Positions 28,901-35,800 of a stretch of 57,383 bases of DNA are shown in pieces. The stretch covers positions 1 through 57,383 of the forward strand of contig CALBTC010000137.1 in the NCBI GenBank assembly GCA_937967805.1, in the 5' to 3' direction. The stretch is from an uncultured Anaerolineaceae bacterium (lineage in GTDB: Bacteria; Chloroflexota; Anaerolineae; Promineifilales; Promineifilaceae). Under the pieces are notes generated by a model, which made no database searches, had not been told where the DNA came from, and worked only from the letters and a program-made list of their open reading frames with translations. Position numbers and translations under genes: made by a program. Each line of letters begins with the position of its first letter. Position 1 is the stretch's first letter.

Positions 28901-31900
28901 ACTTGCCACTTGCTACTTGCCACCAGCTTTTCCTGCGTGAGCAGCGCTACCGGCTTGGCATCCTCCAGCATGAAGGCGAGGCGATCTTCCGGGTAGGCGG
29001 TGTCTATTGGCAGGTAAGCTCCGCCGGCTTTGAGGACGCCTAAAATGGCGATGACCATTTCTAAGGAACGTTCCAGGTAGAGCGCTACCAGATCGTCGGG
29101 CTGCACGCCTTGCTGCTGCAAGAAGTGGGCCAGTTGGTTGGCTTTGGCGTTGAGCTCGGCATAGGTAAGCTGATCATTACCGAAAGTGACGGCAACTGCG
29201 TTTGGACTTTGGGTGACTTGCCGCTCAAACTCCTGGTGAATACACGAAGCTGGTGTGAAATGTGTGTCCCAGTTGTTCCATTCAACAATGAGCTGTTGGG
29301 CTTCGGCTTCGGTGATGAGGGGGAGTTGGCTTAACGGCCGTTCCCCGTCCACCACCATCCCCGCCAATAAATTGCAGTAATGGTCAAACAGGCGGGAAAC
29401 GGCCGCTTCCGCCAGCCGATCGGCGTCAAACACCAGGAAAACGTCTAATCCCTCATCGGGCACCAGGCGCAAAGTGAGCGGATAGTTGGTGCGTTCGTAA
29501 GAGAAATAGTCGCGAATGGTGAGCTGCTTCCCGGCGGCGTGGCGCTGACGCGGATAATTTTCCAGCACCAGCAGCGACTCAAACAGGGGCTGGTCAGCGG
29601 GCAGCGCGCTCCAGCTTTGTACCTGCGTTAGCGGCGTTGTTTCGTGCTGCTGTAAGGCCAGCAGGCTGCGTTGAAACTGCTTCAGCCAGGGCAGCACGGT
29701 GTCTTCGGGGGCAATCCGGCAGCGCAGCGGCGCCGGGTTGATGAGCACCCCGGCAATCTGGTCCACGCCGGGCAGTTGGGGCACGCGACCAGACATCATC
29801 GTGCCAAAAACCACGTCCGGCTCGCCGCTGTAACGGCTGAGCAGCAGACCCCAGGCAGCTTGCAGCAGCGTGCCCAGAGTGAGCCCATGCTGTCGGCCGA
29901 ACTGCTTCAACTGTTCATGGAGATCAGTTGGCAACTGACGGCGGATTTCGCCATGCGTCTCGGCGCGATGATGGCCCGTACGCCGGCCCAAATCAATAGT
30001 CAGCGGCGTAGGCACGACAAAGCCCGAAAGCACCTCTTGCCAGAAATGCTTTGCGTCGGTCCAATCTTGCTGCTGCTGCCAGCGGATGAAGGATTCAAAC
30101 GGCTCGGGATCGGGCAGTTCTGCCTGTTCGCTCCATACCATTGCTTCATAAAGCGAAAAAAGCTCCTTGTACAGCAGGCTCTCCGTCCAACCGTCAATGA
30201 TGATGTGGTGAACCGCCCAGATAAAGCGCGTTTCCTGCTCGCTCAAGCGAATGAGCGTCAGGTGATGTGGCGGTTTTTCCAGCGACAAACCGGCCGCCCG
30301 ATTGTCGGCCAGCAGTTGGGCCATGCGGCCGGCTTGCTCGCCGGCGCTCAGGTCACGCCAGTCAAGCAGCCGGCTGCGCGGTGGCGCGTTTTGCAGGACG
30401 ATTTGCAACGGCCGTTCCCACCCCTCCCACACAAAAACGGTGCGCAAAATAGGGTGTCGGGCCACAACCTGCTGCCACGCCTGCATAAGCATCTCCGGGT
30501 CCAGTTCGCCCTCAATGGTGAAGGCAGGCTGCTCAAAATAGATGTCATCTTCGGGATGGAGCAGCGTGTGGAACAGAATGCCTTCTTGCAGCGGTGAAAG
30601 TGGATAGGCGGTCACAAATCGGTCGCCAAACTCAGTTTGCAGGCGGGATTGCCCGACAAGGGTGAGCAGCGGTTTCGCTTCGGCAGGCTCAGCGACCGGT
30701 GCAGTTATTGATACGGCCGCTTCGGCAAGCTCAGTGCAGGACGTTGCCAGTTCGGCCACCGTGGGCTGCTGGAAAAGCTGGGCCTGCGACAAATCAAAGC
30801 CAGCAGCGCGTGCTTTGGCCACAATCTGGATGCCTAAAATGGAGTCGCCACCTAAACCAAAAAAGCTGTCGTGAACGCCCACGGGAGAGATACCCAGCAC
30901 CTCTGCCCAGATCTGGCTCAGCGTTTCCTCTTCAGGAGTGCGCGGCGGGGCGTAAGATTGCGGCAGCTCGGGGCGAACACTTTCCGGCGCGGGCAGCGCT
31001 TTGCGGTCGATTTTGCCGTTGATTGTCAGCGGCATGGCGTCAATCAGTACAAATCGGGCGGGAATCATGTAGTCTGGCAGGCGCTGCGCCAGAAAATCAC
31101 GCAGCTCGTCTGTCGTGGGTGCAGGCGTTTGTTCAGGCGTCAGGTAGGCGATAAGCTGTTTGCTGCCGGCGGTTTCGTGAACGAGAACGGCCGTTTCCCG
31201 CACGTTCTCATGCTGCCCCAATACCGCCTCAATTTCCCCCAGCTCAATGCGGTAACCGCGAATCTTTACCTGGTGATCGATGCGGCCCAGAAATTCAAAA
31301 TTACCGTCGGGGCGCAGGCGGGCCAGATCGCCCGTGCGGTAGAGGCGGGCACCAGGCACACGGCCGAACGGATCGGGTACAAATTTTTCGGCGGTGAGCG
31401 ACGGCCGTTGCAAATAGCCGCGCGCCACCCCTTCACCACCAATGTAAAGTTCACCCACTTCGCCATCCGGCAAGGGCTGTAACTGCTCGTCTAAAACGTA
31501 AAGCTGCGTGTTGGCAATCGGCCGGCCGATGGGCACTGCACCATTCAGGTCATCATCAGGCAAAATTTCGTAAACGCAGCAGCCGACGACCGTTTCCGTG
31601 GGTCCATATTCGTTGAAGAGACGCGTATTGGGGGCGTGTTTGCGCCAGAAGGCGAGCTGTTCGGCCGTCAACTGCTCGCCGCCAATGACAAATGATTGGG
31701 TGGCCGCGGCGGCCATTTCGGCAGGCACAATCTGGTTGAGCAGCAGCAGATGAGCCGGCGTAATTTTGACCAATCCAAAACCACCTGGTTTGGTCAGTGC
31801 CTGGCCCAGTAAGCTGCCGGCATCTCCTTGCGGCAGCAGCGTTACCGGCTGCCCGGCCAACAGCGGCACAAACAGGCTGGTCACAGTGAGATCAAAACCA

Positions 31901-32508
31901 ATCGAGGAATGCACCGGCGCACCGCCGACCTGTGCCGGATAATTTTCTAACGCCCAACCCAAATAGTTGGCCAGGCCACGATGGGTAATCATCGCTCCTT
32001 TCGGCCTGCCGGTGGAACCAGACGTGTAGATGACGTAGGCTAAATTGTCTGGCTGCACGGGCACGAACACGTCTTCACGGGGCAGCAGCGATAAAATGAA
32101 GTCGAATTGGTCGAGGAAGATGGTGCTGTCCTGGGCGGATTCCGGCAGCTTGTGGGCTAATTGGGAGTGGGTGAGGCAAACGGCCGTCTCCGCATCATCC
32201 AACATCCATTTAATTCGGTCAGCAGGGTAGCCGGGGTCAATGGGCACATAAGCCGCACCCGCTTTAAGCACGGCCAGCAGGGCCACCACCATTTCTATGG
32301 AACGCTCCAGGCAAACACCAACAACGGATTCCAAGCCAATGTCTTGCTGCTGCAAAAGGCGGGCTAACTGGTTGGCACGGCCGTTTAATTCAGCAAACGT
32401 TAATTGGTGGTCCCCCGCAGAAACGGCCAGCAAATGTGGGGTTTGTTGTGCCTTTGCGGCCAAACGCTCCGGCAGCAAAGAAGATGTGGTATAGACGGTA
32501 TTCATCAT
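19975..32508 (-). CDS. Four-module NRPS: A-T-C-A-T-C-A-T-C-A-T-TE
   Basis: A 4177-residue peptide synthetase that starts directly with an adenylation domain. Order, with carrier serines and C-domain histidines: A1 15-505, T1 (Ser556), C1 630-1050 (HHIIIDG, 767), A2 1080-1637, T2 (Ser1684), C2 1755-2180 (HHAILDG, 1897), A3 2215-2735, T3 (Ser2779), C3 2840-3260 (HHIIFDG, 2969), A4 3295-3800, T4 (Ser3848), TE 3905-4170 (Cys3979, Asp4006, His4153). Pocket residues aligned by eye: A1 DLTKVGEVGK (Asn-like), A2 DFWNIGMVHK (Thr), A3 DASTVAGVCK (aromatic, Tyr-like), A4 DVEDFGGILK (no match I know; acidic positions hint at a basic residue). T1 and T2 read GGDS, T3 and T4 GGHS. No epimerisation or methylation domain. 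A2 and A3 carry repeat-derived in-frame insertions. The first two codons are both ATG, with a poor ribosome site. Confidence 0.95.
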   Translation of the reverse strand: MMNTVYTTSSLLPERLAAKAQQTPHLLAVSAGDHQLTFAELNGRANQLARLLQQQDIGLESVVGVCLERSIEMVVALLAVLKAGAAYVPIDPGYPADRIKWMLDDAETAVCLTHSQLAHKLPESAQDSTIFLDQFDFILSLLPREDVFVPVQPDNLAYVIYTSGSTGRPKGAMITHRGLANYLGWALENYPAQVGGAPVHSSIGFDLTVTSLFVPLLAGQPVTLLPQGDAGSLLGQALTKPGGFGLVKITPAHLLLLNQIVPAEMAAAATQSFVIGGEQLTAEQLAFWRKHAPNTRLFNEYGPTETVVGCCVYEILPDDDLNGAVPIGRPIANTQLYVLDEQLQPLPDGEVGELYIGGEGVARGYLQRPSLTAEKFVPDPFGRVPGARLYRTGDLARLRPDGNFEFLGRIDHQVKIRGYRIELGEIEAVLGQHENVRETAVLVHETAGSKQLIAYLTPEQTPAPTTDELRDFLAQRLPDYMIPARFVLIDAMPLTINGKIDRKALPAPESVRPELPQSYAPPRTPEEETLSQIWAEVLGISPVGVHDSFFGLGGDSILGIQIVAKARAAGFDLSQAQLFQQPTVAELATSCTELAEAAVSITAPVAEPAEAKPLLTLVGQSRLQTEFGDRFVTAYPLSPLQEGILFHTLLHPEDDIYFEQPAFTIEGELDPEMLMQAWQQVVARHPILRTVFVWEGWERPLQIVLQNAPPRSRLLDWRDLSAGEQAGRMAQLLADNRAAGLSLEKPPHHLTLIRLSEQETRFIWAVHHIIIDGWTESLLYKELFSLYEAMVWSEQAELPDPEPFESFIRWQQQQDWTDAKHFWQEVLSGFVVPTPLTIDLGRRTGHHRAETHGEIRRQLPTDLHEQLKQFGRQHGLTLGTLLQAAWGLLLSRYSGEPDVVFGTMMSGRVPQLPGVDQIAGVLINPAPLRCRIAPEDTVLPWLKQFQRSLLALQQHETTPLTQVQSWSALPADQPLFESLLVLENYPRQRHAAGKQLTIRDYFSYERTNYPLTLRLVPDEGLDVFLVFDADRLAEAAVSRLFDHYCNLLAGMVVDGERPLSQLPLITEAEAQQLIVEWNNWDTHFTPASCIHQEFERQVTQSPNAVAVTFGNDQLTYAELNAKANQLAHFLQQQGVQPDDLVALYLERSLEMVIAILGVLKAGGAYLPIDTAYPEDRLAFMLEDAKPVALLTQEKLVASSKWQVASGRRHVAGENSQFTIHNSQFAIKLDTDWPQIAGHPATNPTSAVQPHNRAYVIYTSGSTGKPKGVLVTHYNVMRLMQATDNWYHFDQNDVWTLFHSYAFDFSVWEIWGALLVGGRLVVVPYLTSRSPHDFYRLLVDEGVTVLNQTPSAFRQLIQAEAEAVSGNQLSFTGELALRYVIFGGEALELNTLQPWFDRHGDQKPQLINMYGITETTVHVTYRPIFRNDVAQAPGSVIGQPIPDLQLFILDPQQRPVPIGVPGEIYVGGAGVAAGYLNRPELTAEKFLENLFDKVKKQPVTLSPAFAERRHLVTRSRLYRTGDLARWLPDGDIEYRGRIDHQVKIRGFRIELGEIEAALGSHTAVRQLLVLVREDEPGEKRLVAYLVLDPEQSVTVSELRRHLQPRLPAYMIPAAFVLLDAFPLTTNGKIDRRALPAPDETRPELERPYTPPRTRAEEILAGIWSRVLGAARVGIDDNYFELGGDSIRSIQVLAQARQAGLNFSLADLFNLQTIGRLSEQFARIELVEAGVAVIEAAPFSLISQADRSRLPSEVEDAYPLSKLQAGMLFHVELAAATAASAGSVQAVYHNVTSWQIEGVFDGRLLQTAVQQLAQKHTILRTSFDLTTYSEPLQLVWPQVRIPVTLHDLRRFEVEAQEVEINRWVQQTVAEKFDWTQPPLLRFHFFRCSATRFQMIMAEHHAILDGWSVASLVTELFQTYRALLAGVFIGLGPAIPYRKFVAAEQAILTSDRSRAFWQENLAESSVSTVPRLPLPEVDDNLPETAVHQTIIPAEQVSQLNQVAQRAGVPLKSVLLAAHLKVLSFVCGQNEVVSGLVMNGRPEQSGSERALGLFLNTVPFRQKLADGSWLDLVRQTFATEKMLLPHRRFPLAEMQQMMGGQPLFEVPFNYLHFHVFDELADGNEIKILGEQFYGHANFDLAVEAELNSIESTLALRLEYNPAQFGAAHIERLAGYFERALAALAAEPDAAHHTFSPLSTAELQTLLVDWNETETAVPHQLIHEWVAQVAEERGRKTAVTYHNQQLTYAQLNAKANHLAHFLQTRGVGPETIVAVYLNRSPEMVIAALAVLKAGAAYLPLDPAYPPERIHFMLTDAKSNVLLTQEQLVTGGRRHAESENLPLTINHLPLTIKLDSDWAKINSCSDENPSGGATAENAAYIIYTSGSTGQPKGVVVTHRGLPNLAQAQHKAFAIGPESRVLQFAAFGFDASVSEMFVTLTTGATLVLAEAEEMLPGPDLVALVKEQGITAVTLPPSALAILNPDDFPSLQTVVAAGEACSAEVMARWSAGRRFVNGYGPTEATVCATTAVLTPDDANPHIGRPIDNVQLFILNEAQQLVPIGTPGELYIGGIGVARGYLNRPGLTAEKFIENLYDKVTRGQGDKVKKQSVTLSPGHPVTRSRFYRTGDLARYLPNGNVDFLGRLDHQVKVRGYRIELGEIETVLRRQTAVQDALVMARDDARTGPQLVAYIVGPNADAANLRATLSRRLPAYMVPSSFVLLDAFPLTPNGKIDRKALPAPMAATVTEYTPPRNDLETVIANVWAKVLKRDRVGVHDNFFELGGHSLLATQLVARLRQMLRIELSLRALFAAPTVAGLAQVVQQPPMADEGLAETAVTPTIPPRAQEDQPLPLSFAQQRLWFLDALTPGSSLFNTPLALRLTGRLDETALTQACHALVQRHESLRTTFTAVAGTPQQIIHDKWPVTLNKMSVSADELDDVLQTAVQHPFDLEKGPLLRFYLLQLEEDEHILLLVFHHIIFDGWSAGIVVDELVTLYEAISNKRQPDLPELPVQYADFALWQRDWLTGETLQAQLDYWREQLAGELPLLQLPTDRPRPAVKTHNGAVETVMLSPELIAQIMALCKQSGSTPFMLLLAAFKVLLHRYTAQEDILVGTPIANRQQPEVEGLVGFFVNTLVLRSRVNGRQTFRQLLAQVRHMATTAYEHPDVPFEKLVELLQPERNLSFDPLFQVMFSFQYQTLAERPLPNLTVTPIDLNNGIAQFDLDLELIETGDGLMANFHYNVDLFDSVTVTRLAGHFLTLLQSIVADPEQRIGLLPLLTSAEQQQLLRDWNNTAVPYNQEETILDRFAAQVANQPQATAVATLQQQQTKNLTYAQLNSRANQLAHTLKSLGVRPNAAVAVCLERSPDMIVALLGILKTGAAYVPIDPVYPQQRIDFILRDTAAKVILTQASLQNRLGPWQIKTLCLDVDWQTIGQADEVDPKPRITPDYTAYIMYTSGSTGQPKGVLISHRSLYHYVTVGMAHVELQPEDTVLQFASISFDVAVEEIFSTLAYGARLLLRDDAMIGTTARFWQTCAANGVTILDLPTAYWHLLCMHLSEDAYLIPASLRLLFIGGEKASIEHIQSWRKAAPPEVKLVNGYGPTEATILETFCVVAGQNSLSDVSRSIIGCPIPNTSVYIVDNQMQPVPVGVWGELYIGGVGLAHGYLNRPDLTAVNFLPDPFGGKLGERLYKTGDNVRYLPDGNIEFRGRLDNQVKVRGFRIELGEIEAALRQHTAVQDALVLARETDSGLQLVAYVVGDEEELRDLRPFLNQFLPAYMVPAAFIFLEKFPQTPNGKIDRKALPAPDSKPGSADGTFVAPQDALESQLLQVWQDVLKLTAISTDANYFELGGHSLQAVTLFAAIEKRLKLRLPVSLLFEAPTVTQLADAIRRRGETPKWSSLVPIQPLGRKTPLFCVHGGAGHVFHYRDLAQLLGTERPFYGLQPVLDKTTHQSLFTDVEEMAAHYIQEIKMVQPEGPYLLSGFCFGGIVVYEMAQQLKRAGEEVGLLVFIDPSTPQNKPSVPQADSAEEIADRLARHKSNLAQLGRLARLRYILNSSKNRLKGYWHGGYRAWVRYWRNVRARLIQQYINRWQVVPTRFSDFYFMHVISTQATQSYRPQRYPGEAILFYSTLENDGDKSLGWSDLPEEGLQMYAVESTHLGILKRPYIDQVAAELKQQLEPFA
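24661..24744 (-). repeat. In-frame repeat insertion in A3, before the YRTGDLA motif
   Basis: Codes for residues about 2589-2616 of the big NRPS. It contains three copies of GTGACCGG, then a perfect 10-bp palindromic pair GACAAGGTGA (24689-24698) and TCACCTTGTC (24711-24720), then CCCTTGTC-type repeats. Modules A1 and A4 have the ordinary DPFG..PG.RLY(R/K)TGD linker here instead. Confidence 0.8.
25468..25539 (-). repeat. In-frame heptamer-repeat insertion in A3, before the A3 core motif
   Basis: Codes for residues about 2324-2347. The plus strand shows AATGGTT-type 7-nt units (AATGGTTAATGGTTAATGG). The peptide TGGRRHAESEN resembles SGRRHVAGEN at the matching site of A2, although the tandem units differ. 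Confidence 0.75.
27967..28038 (-). repeat. In-frame palindromic insertion in A2, before the YRTGDLA motif
   Basis: Codes for residues about 1491-1514. It shares with the A3 element the core GACAAGGTGA (28007-28016), a short spacer, six T and TCACCTTGTC (28029-28038), a 10-bp perfect stem. Confidence 0.8.
28831..28920 (-). repeat. In-frame heptamer-repeat insertion in A2, before the A3 core motif
   Basis: Codes for residues about 1197-1226. The plus strand has four GTGAATT units and then four near-copies of CACTTGC. Such tracts are typical of spacer DNA, not of A domains, yet the frame stays open. Confidence 0.8.
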
Positions 32509-32549
32509 TTGTTTGCGCAGATTTCAGTTACGATAAGAGCGGCAAACCA

Positions 32550-32747
32550 TTACGAGGCCTGCCGGCGCAAACTGAGCGGTCTCATATCGGTCCATGCCTG
32601 ATTGATGTAGGCCAGGCATCTCTCTTTCGACCCAAGCTGGCCGACAGAACGCCACCCGTTTGGGATGGTTTGCCCCGCCGGCCAGATCGAATATTGTTCT
32701 TCCTGATTGACGACAACTGTATACAGATATTCAGCTTCGCTTTTCAT
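32550..32747 (-). CDS. MbtH-like NRPS accessory protein
   Basis: A 65-residue chaperone of adenylation domains. The family residues are present: [43 protein letters not shown]. The start is taken at ATG 32745-32747 (TAGGAT 7 nt upstream); an ATG five codons earlier (32762) is also in frame. It lies 41 nt upstream of the big NRPS and 64 nt downstream of the PKS on the same strand, so it is very probably co-transcribed, and it may be needed for folding or activity of one or more of the A domains. Confidence 0.93.
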   Translation of the reverse strand: MKSEAEYLYTVVVNQEEQYSIWPAGQTIPNGWRSVGQLGSKERCLAYINQAWTDMRPLSLRRQAS

Positions 32748-32811
32748 TGGATATCCTACCATTACTTAAATCGGCCGTTTGGTTAACGATGTTTGACCAT
32801 TCTAGAAAATA

Positions 32812-35800
32812 TCAACTGTCTTGTATAGCCTTATCGATGCTCAACTTCAACAAACGGGCCAACTCTGCCACGTAAGGTTCCTTCACAATATTGTGCGTGC
32901 CGTGAATAATGTGTACGTCCAATCCACCCTGAGCCAGTGGTGCCCAGCCAATGCCGTCGCCACTTGGATTGCCCACTTCCGTTTCACTGGCCCGGAATAA
33001 GGTCACGCGACCTGGGTACGGTTTCAGTTGATGCTTGTTCACCAAATCAATGTGCGACTTCCACAGGAAGGGTGAAATAAGTGACTGCGGCAATGTTTGC
33101 CCCGCCCGCATCAGGCGGCGCACCCGCCAGAACAGCTTGTATTTTTGCACGTCCATGCGGGCCAGCCTGTAGCGCAAAATTGCCCACCGTTTTAACAAGC
33201 GCAGATTGTTCAGCAAACCTTCACCGAATTCAGGTGTTTCTTCGCTGGCAACGGGCGTCTCCTCTTCCGGTCCTTCTGCCATGCGCAGCACGTTGTTACG
33301 CCGGCGGGCAAATTCGGGATTGTGCGTGTCCAGCAGCGCCACCAGCGCTACCTCTTGCCCCTGGGCATGGAGCTGCTGCGCGATTTCATAGGCCACTTCA
33401 CCACCCATCGAAAAGCCGCCAACCATGTAAGGACCTTCCGGCTGCACGGCGCGCATTTGCTGCACGTAGGCCGCGGCCATTTCGGTCAGCGAGGCAAAGG
33501 GTGGCTGCTTGCCGTCAACGCCACGCGCCTGCAGGCCGTAAAACGGCTGGTCCTTGCCCAAATAGCGGGTGAGATCGTAGAAGTTCAGCACGTTGCCAAA
33601 ACCGCCATGCACGCAGAAAAACGGTATCTTGTTGCCCTTGGGCTGAATCGGCACCAGCGGCGTCCATTCGCCGGATTTGCGTCGGCGTTTATCGGTTTTG
33701 GGTTGGTCCGTTTCTTGTGCTGCTTCCACGGGCACATCGTATTCCGTTTGCAGCAGCTCGGCGCATTGGGCGATAGTTGGCGCTTCAAACAGCGTCGCCA
33801 GAGAGAGGTCCACGGCGTACGTTTTCTTGATTTTGGCAAAAAGCCGCACGGCGATCAGTGAATGGCCGCCCAGCTCAAAGAAATCGTCGTGAATACCGAT
33901 GTCGGTGATGCCCAGCAGCTCTTCCCAGAACTTAACCAGGGTTTTCTCCAGCTCGTTTCGCGGCGCTTCGTAGCTGCTTTGCAGTTCGGGTCGGGAAAGT
34001 TTGAGGCCTCCGTCGTCACCATCGTCCTGCTCACTAGCAGCCTGCTCGACCAGCGCCTGCAAATCCAGCGAGCTCACGATTATTTGCGGCGGTACCGCGT
34101 TGCTTAGGATGCGGCGCAGCGCCGCCATACCCTCTGCGGGGGCGATGCCGTCGGTGAGGGCCAGTTGCAGTAGGGTGGGTTCGGCGTCGGCAGTTACGGC
34201 CGTTCCGCCACCCCTACCATTTTGCTTCCTGCCGTTCACCATCGACTCATAGCTGACTCGCTTGAGCATAAATTCATTGATCTCCACCAGGGCACGGCCG
34301 TTTTCATCCATAATCGTCACGTCAAACGCAGGCACTTCCTGGTGATTACGGCCGTCTTTGTTGTGGCGCACATGGCTGTAGATGCGGCGCGGCAAACGAC
34401 CGTGAACCTGCACCTTTTTGTAAGAGAGTGGCACGTAAAAATCGCTGCTCGTCTCGTAACCATCCACCAGAGGCAAACCGGCGCTGGTAGCCAGGTCCAT
34501 TAGCGCGGGATGCAGCGTGAAGCTGTCCAGATCGTTGCTAAACTGCTCCGGCAGTTCCAGCATGGCCAGCACTTCATTTTGCCCGTAGCAAACCTGCCGC
34601 AGATTCTTCCAGCGCGGGCCAAAGTTCAGGTACTTTTCCTGCTTCGTCTCCTGCTCCATCGGGCCAAAGCGAATTTCGCGCAGGGTACAGCGGGCGGCAA
34701 TCTCCTGGATGTTGTGCATAATTGGTTGTGGGGAACGGCCGTTGCTCACCTTACCCCGTACATGTTCCTGCCAGGTATGCTCCGGCGTGCGGCTGGTAAC
34801 GGTGAAGCCGTAACCGCTGCCGTTTTTCTCCAACGAGACGCGCACTTCGCGGGACTCATCTTCATGCACTTCCAGCGGAGACAGGAAAAACAAATCCTGA
34901 ATCTCTACTGACTCATTGACCGACCCTTTGGTTAATGCTGCTTTGGCAATTTCAAGGTAGCCGGTACCGGGAATCAGCGCCTCGCCATCTTTAATGCGAT
35001 GCTGGTCCAGAATCCAATGAGTGTCGGTGCGGTAGTTGGTGGCGTAAACGATCTCATCATCGGTTTCCACAATGATTTTGTCCAGCAGTGGATGGGGCAC
35101 GTCGGTGCCGACCGATTGAATTTCATCGGCCAGCCCCAGGCGCACGGCCGCATCCACCGCCATCCCTACCTCTTGCCAGACGCCCCAGTTCACAGCCACG
35201 GTAAAAATAGTGGAAGAAGCGGTTTTGCTCTCAGCGAACGCATTGAGGAAAGCGTTGGCCGCCACGTAATCTACCTGTCCCGCCGCGCCAATTTCGGTAC
35301 TGGTTGAGGAAAACAGCACGAAGAAGTCGAGCGGCTCGTTGGCCAAATATTCATCCAGCAGCAGCGTGCCGCGCGACTTGGGGGCCAACACCCGGCCTGC
35401 TTCCTGGGCTGTTTTGAGCTGGATCAGGTTGTCATCCAGCACACCGGCGGCGTGAATAACGCCGTTGATCGCGCCAAAGCGCTGTTTGGCCTGGGCCACG
35501 GCTTGCCGCACCTGCTCCCGGTTGGTCACGTCGGCCTCCACCAGCAGCACCTCGGCCCCGGCGGCTTCCAGCGCCTGGATTTTCTGGATGCGGCGGCTGG
35601 TTTTGTCGCTGACGCTGTGGTTTTTAATCCAATCGGCCCACATCTCTCGCTTGGGTAAGCCGGAACGGCTCAGAAGCACCAGTTTTGCCTGCGCCGTTTC
35701 CGCCAAATGCTCGGCCATGATGAGGCCGATGCCGCCCATACCACCAGTGATGAGGTAGACGCCCCCTTGCTTGATCCTGGAATCGTCTAAATTGCCTTCC

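Noticed and set aside
28831..28925. Tandem repeats considered as a CRISPR array or frameshift
   Set aside because: Units are 7 nt with no spacers, and the NRPS frame stays open through all of them, so neither reading fits.
29980..30870. Epimerisation domain after the GGDS carriers of modules 1 and 2
   Set aside because: GGDS often precedes E domains, but the following domains are ordinary C domains leading to A domains, with no extra 450-residue domain between.
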